Below are positions 61,167 to 64,000 of a DNA stretch of 64,000 nt, in pieces (positions within the stretch are counted from its first letter, which is position 1; every line of letters starts with the position of its first letter). A program made the position numbers and the translations under genes. The stretch spans positions 44,552 to 108,551 of the forward strand of contig CANMKG010000010.1 of NCBI GenBank assembly GCA_947498505.1, written 5' to 3'. The notes beneath the pieces are model-generated. The model did no database searches, was not told where the DNA came from, and worked only from the letters and a program-made list of their open reading frames with translations. The stretch comes from an uncultured Maribacter sp. (GTDB lineage: Bacteria; Bacteroidota; Bacteroidia; Flavobacteriales; Flavobacteriaceae).

Positions 61167-64000
61167 ATGAGCAATTTTACTTGTAAAAAAATATTGCTAA
61201 AAAAATTATTCCTCTTTGGCTTTTTGCTAACCACATTTAACGTAATTGGACAGGTTCAACAAACCTTTTCACCACGTTATTCAGGTACCATTAATGGTGA
61301 TGTAACCATTATAGCCAATAACATGCTATCCGCTCATCGTACAAATAACTTTAATGGTAATGAGGATAATCAAGATAACCATAGAGTTTATGTAGATATA
61401 GACAGTGATACCTCTACCTTTAACTCTAGTAATGCTACGTTTGTTGATCCTGAACCGTCTATATCTTGTAAAGAGTTTGTGCGTGCTTACATATACTGGG
61501 CTGCCTCAGATAAAGAAGCTGGAGGAGAAACATTTAATAACGAATCCTGGAATCACAATCAAATTAAGTTAATGTTACCAGGCGAAAGTAGTTATACAAC
61601 TATTACAGCTGATGAAACCATATATAGGGGTAGAGACATGCATTTTCATAATGACCCTTATATAAGTATGAAAGATATTACAAGTGAGGTATCTGGCCTT
61701 TCTAATCCCTATGGAATTTATCAAATTGCTAATGTAAAAGCCTCTTATGGAGACTTACACCCGCATGGAGGAGGTCACTATGGTGTCGCAGGTGGTTGGC
61801 AGATTGTTTTTATATACGAGTCACCAACAATGTTACGTAGAAATGTTACCATTTTTGATGGATATGCACATGTTGATAATAATGAAGAAACAGAATTTGA
61901 GGTTGATGGTTTTTTATCTGTACCAACAGGTCCAGTAAAAGCAGATATTGTCTTAGGTGTTATAGAAGGAGATCGTGTTCTTGATGATGATAGTTTTCAA
62001 ATATTAAGACCAGATAATGTATGGGAAAGAATTAGCACTTCTCTTAGAGATGAAGATAACTTTTTTAATAGTAGAATTACAGTAGATGGTGCTGATTTCA
62101 CCAATAGAAACCCTAGCAGTACAAACACACTAGGTTTTGATGCTTCTGTTTTTGAATTAAAAAATGCAGGAAACAAATTAATTGATAATAATCAAACAAG
62201 GACTACTTTAAAAGCAACCTCTGGTAACGAATCCTATGGTATATTCTTGGTTGGTTTTTCTATTGAAGTTTACGAACCAAGTGTAGGTGCTTTGGAGTTC
62301 TCGACCACTCCAGCGAATAGTACATATGATCCAGGAGATACGGCTACATTATCATTAAGTATTGAAAATACGGGTAATGATAATATTCAAAATTTAGAAA
62401 TTTCTACAATTTTACCTCCAGAAGTAGATTTTGACTCCACACAACCCTTACCAAGCGGAGTAACTTTCAATTATAATTCAGGAACAAAAGAACTTACATT
62501 TTATGTGGACAATGGTGTCGTAGAAACTGGAGATCCAAGATTTAACATTGATTTTAATGTAAACGTAAAAAACCAATGTTACTTTTTAGAAGGTGCGTGC
62601 GCAGGTAGTTTTAGCATTCAGGCTGAAGCTAATTTTACAGGTGAAATAAATACTACACCAAGAACTACTCAAAGTTCAGGAACAAAAGATGTTTGTGGGT
62701 TTGGTAATCATGATCCAAGTGTTGTAACCATTAATCAACCTGCTCAAGTAAATTGGACAACAGCAGCAAATGCACTAAACAGAACTGTTGAATGTAGTGA
62801 TGCTACTGCATTAACAACTGCTCAAGCTTTGGAACCAGCAACAGAGTTTTGCAACTTTACTTTAAATAAAACTTCGGGTAGCTTTGTTGCTGATGCTAGT
62901 TGCTCTTCAATTGGAACTTATACAAACACATGGGAATTTACTGATGGCTGCGGTAGAACTAGCTCAACATTTACACAAGTTATTACGATTGTTGACACAG
63001 AAGACCCTTCATTTGTTGAAGCCTTACCGGCTGATACGGTGGCTACTTATAATAGTATCCCAGGTGCTGAAACACTAACTGCAAATGATAGTTGCGACAC
63101 TAATGCATCGGTATCTTTAGATGAAAGTTATATTGGAGATAATACAAGTACCACTTATACTATAGTTAGAGAATGGACAGCTGAGGATTGTGCTGGAAAT
63201 TCTATATCACATACGCAAAACATTTTTGTAACTGAAAATGGAGACCCTATTGGTTTAGCCATCAATGATGTTACCGTAGATGAAGATGCGGGCACTGCAA
63301 GTTTTACAATAACTCATACCGGTTTTGTTTCTGGAGGGTTCACAGTTAATCATGCTACAAGCAACAACACTGCTGTTGCACCGGGCGATTTCACAGCAAT
63401 AGCTGCAACTCCAATATCATTTAATGGTACGCATGGGGAAACTCAAACAATAAATGTAACTATAATTGATGATCCTGTAATTGAAATACAAGAATCATAT
63501 ACTATAGAGCTTTCAACGGGAACTAACACTCCAGCGATTAACGATAATTCTGGTTTAGGATTAATTACAGATAACGATGCTACAGCGGGTACGGGGATTG
63601 CTTTTGATAATACTAATGTAATAGTAACTGAAGGTACAGATGCTTTTGCAAGATTTACTGTTTCTTTTAACGGAAACATTACTCCTGGTGAAGATGTAAC
63701 TGTAGATTTTGTAACCAATAACGGATCTGCTAGTAATGGTAGTGACTTTACTGCACAATCTGGTACACTTACTTTCAACAGTGCTAATACATCTCACAAT
63801 ATCGATATCCTTATTACTGATGATTCCGTAATTGAAACTACGGAAAACTTTAATGTAGTACTTTCTAATGTTCAATCTAACATCGGGGTAGGTTTTGCTG
63901 ATGGAAATACAACCAATACAGCAAATGGTACTATCAACGATGATGATGCTACAGCGGGTACGGGGATTGCTTTTGATAATACTAATGTAATCGTTACCGA
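61167..64000 (+). CDS. Giant secreted surface protein with Calx-beta repeats (partial, 5' part)
   Basis: The frame is open from the ATG at 61167 to the window end: 944 codons without a stop. A signal peptide (about residues 1-29, LFLFGFLLTTFNVIGQ) starts it. Residues 30-370 form a domain with YIYWAASDKEAGG and GDLHPHGGGHYGVAGGWQIV. A DUF11/CARDB-like beta domain follows (376-500, TTPANSTYDPGDTATLSLSI), then two Ig-like or HYR-like modules with cysteines (520-690), and Calx-beta repeats from about 691. The second Calx-beta begins at 63576, the third at 63945, a period of 369 bp. Such proteins are surface adhesins, often exported by the type IX system with a C-terminal signal that lies outside this window. 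Confidence 0.88.
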   Translation, partial: MSNFTCKKILLKKLFLFGFLLTTFNVIGQVQQTFSPRYSGTINGDVTIIANNMLSAHRTNNFNGNEDNQDNHRVYVDIDSDTSTFNSSNATFVDPEPSISCKEFVRAYIYWAASDKEAGGETFNNESWNHNQIKLMLPGESSYTTITADETIYRGRDMHFHNDPYISMKDITSEVSGLSNPYGIYQIANVKASYGDLHPHGGGHYGVAGGWQIVFIYESPTMLRRNVTIFDGYAHVDNNEETEFEVDGFLSVPTGPVKADIVLGVIEGDRVLDDDSFQILRPDNVWERISTSLRDEDNFFNSRITVDGADFTNRNPSSTNTLGFDASVFELKNAGNKLIDNNQTRTTLKATSGNESYGIFLVGFSIEVYEPSVGALEFSTTPANSTYDPGDTATLSLSIENTGNDNIQNLEISTILPPEVDFDSTQPLPSGVTFNYNSGTKELTFYVDNGVVETGDPRFNIDFNVNVKNQCYFLEGACAGSFSIQAEANFTGEINTTPRTTQSSGTKDVCGFGNHDPSVVTINQPAQVNWTTAANALNRTVECSDATALTTAQALEPATEFCNFTLNKTSGSFVADASCSSIGTYTNTWEFTDGCGRTSSTFTQVITIVDTEDPSFVEALPADTVATYNSIPGAETLTANDSCDTNASVSLDESYIGDNTSTTYTIVREWTAEDCAGNSISHTQNIFVTENGDPIGLAINDVTVDEDAGTASFTITHTGFVSGGFTVNHATSNNTAVAPGDFTAIAATPISFNGTHGETQTINVTIIDDPVIEIQESYTIELSTGTNTPAINDNSGLGLITDNDATAGTGIAFDNTNVIVTEGTDAFARFTVSFNGNITPGEDVTVDFVTNNGSASNGSDFTAQSGTLTFNSANTSHNIDILITDDSVIETTENFNVVLSNVQSNIGVGFADGNTTNTANGTINDDDATAGTGIAFDNTNVIVT
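63576..64000 (+). repeat. Near-identical 369 bp coding repeat (Calx-beta)
   Basis: The sequence GATGCTACAGCGGGTACGGG at 63576 recurs at 63945, and the match continues for nearly 50 bases before synonymous changes begin. The period of 369 bp is exactly 123 codons. Only the first full unit and the start of the next are in the window, so the array probably continues beyond it. DNA identity above protein need suggests recent duplication or gene conversion. Confidence 0.85.

Noticed and set aside
63443..63875. Antisense open frames within the surface protein
   Set aside because: They are the reverse of Calx-beta coding sequence with periodic valine and serine runs and no start context.

Overview
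The window is AT-rich bacterial chromosome (genes roughly one third G+C by eye) from a member of the Bacteroidota, most likely a marine or aquatic Flavobacteriaceae species. Evidence seen directly: Shine-Dalgarno sequences are absent before most genes; the Bacteroidota-type -7 promoter box TAnnTTTG recurs shortly upstream of well-placed starts (ppc, M14 peptidase, pyrE, rsfS, cydA, DUF1573, lipA, nif3, kmo); many exported proteins end their signal peptide in AQ or GQ; and a large gliding or adhesion type surface protein with Calx-beta repeats closes the window. No exact species can be named from sequence alone.

Layout. 1-5538: the distal part of a tryptophan operon, trpE(end)-trpG-trpD-trpC-trpF-trpB-trpA plus a small membrane protein. 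5579-9607: mixed housekeeping and exported proteins (M20 peptidase, DinB-like, ConA-like, DUF1330) and a dihydrouridine synthase. 9703-12523: the most accessory-looking stretch, with a membrane TPR protein, a cysteine-rich histidine kinase overlapping a membrane-anchored receiver protein, a G-rich tract and a 48-49 bp tandem repeat array in the 3' flank of ppc. 12524-15070: ppc. 15272-17059: an arsenic-type operon (arsR, phosphatase-like arsenate reductase, aquaporin). 17173-20019: small regulators, membrane proteins and a lipoprotein. 20035-24079: yaaA, rluD-type pseudouridine synthase, PASTA protein, ddl, coaD. 24311-26549: PAS kinase with a coupled receiver. 26626-31206: M14 peptidase, NUDIX, pyrE, SRPBCC, birA, rsfS. 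31216-35606: ftsH, LUD protein, cdsA, psd, acyl-CoA-binding protein, forming a membrane protein and phospholipid block. 36862-39536: cytochrome bd oxidase. 39652-42061: outer-membrane barrels and lipoproteins. 42176-49778: FAH hydrolase, valS, DUF1573, aspartyl protease-PDZ, aminotransferase, murB. 49984-52166: an ECF sigma/anti-sigma pair, a small cysteine-rich membrane protein and a second ECF sigma. 52252-60718: lipA, gap, TPR hybrid kinase, lpxK, nif3-like, zinc-ribbon-like protein, kmo. 61167-64000: the 5' part of a giant secreted repeat protein that runs off the window.

How the genes work together. The trp operon makes tryptophan from chorismate, and kmo near the other end acts on the kynurenine branch of tryptophan use. 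cdsA, psd and the acyl-CoA-binding gene overlap and probably form one lipid-synthesis transcript. arsR, arsC and aqp are overlapping or closely spaced and read as one detoxification unit in which the aquaporin stands where an arsenite pump would usually be. Several starts were moved downstream from the longest reading frame because a promoter box or signal peptide shows the shorter start is right.

Most of the window is ordinary core genome. The best candidate for something undescribed is the kinase and membrane-receiver pair at 10412-12047. Others are the palindromic repeat that has become part of the trpG coding sequence, the loss of all expected zinc-ligand cysteines in the protein at 58515-59294, and the pyrE promoter that lies on top of the divergent NUDIX start and may give a leaderless mRNA.
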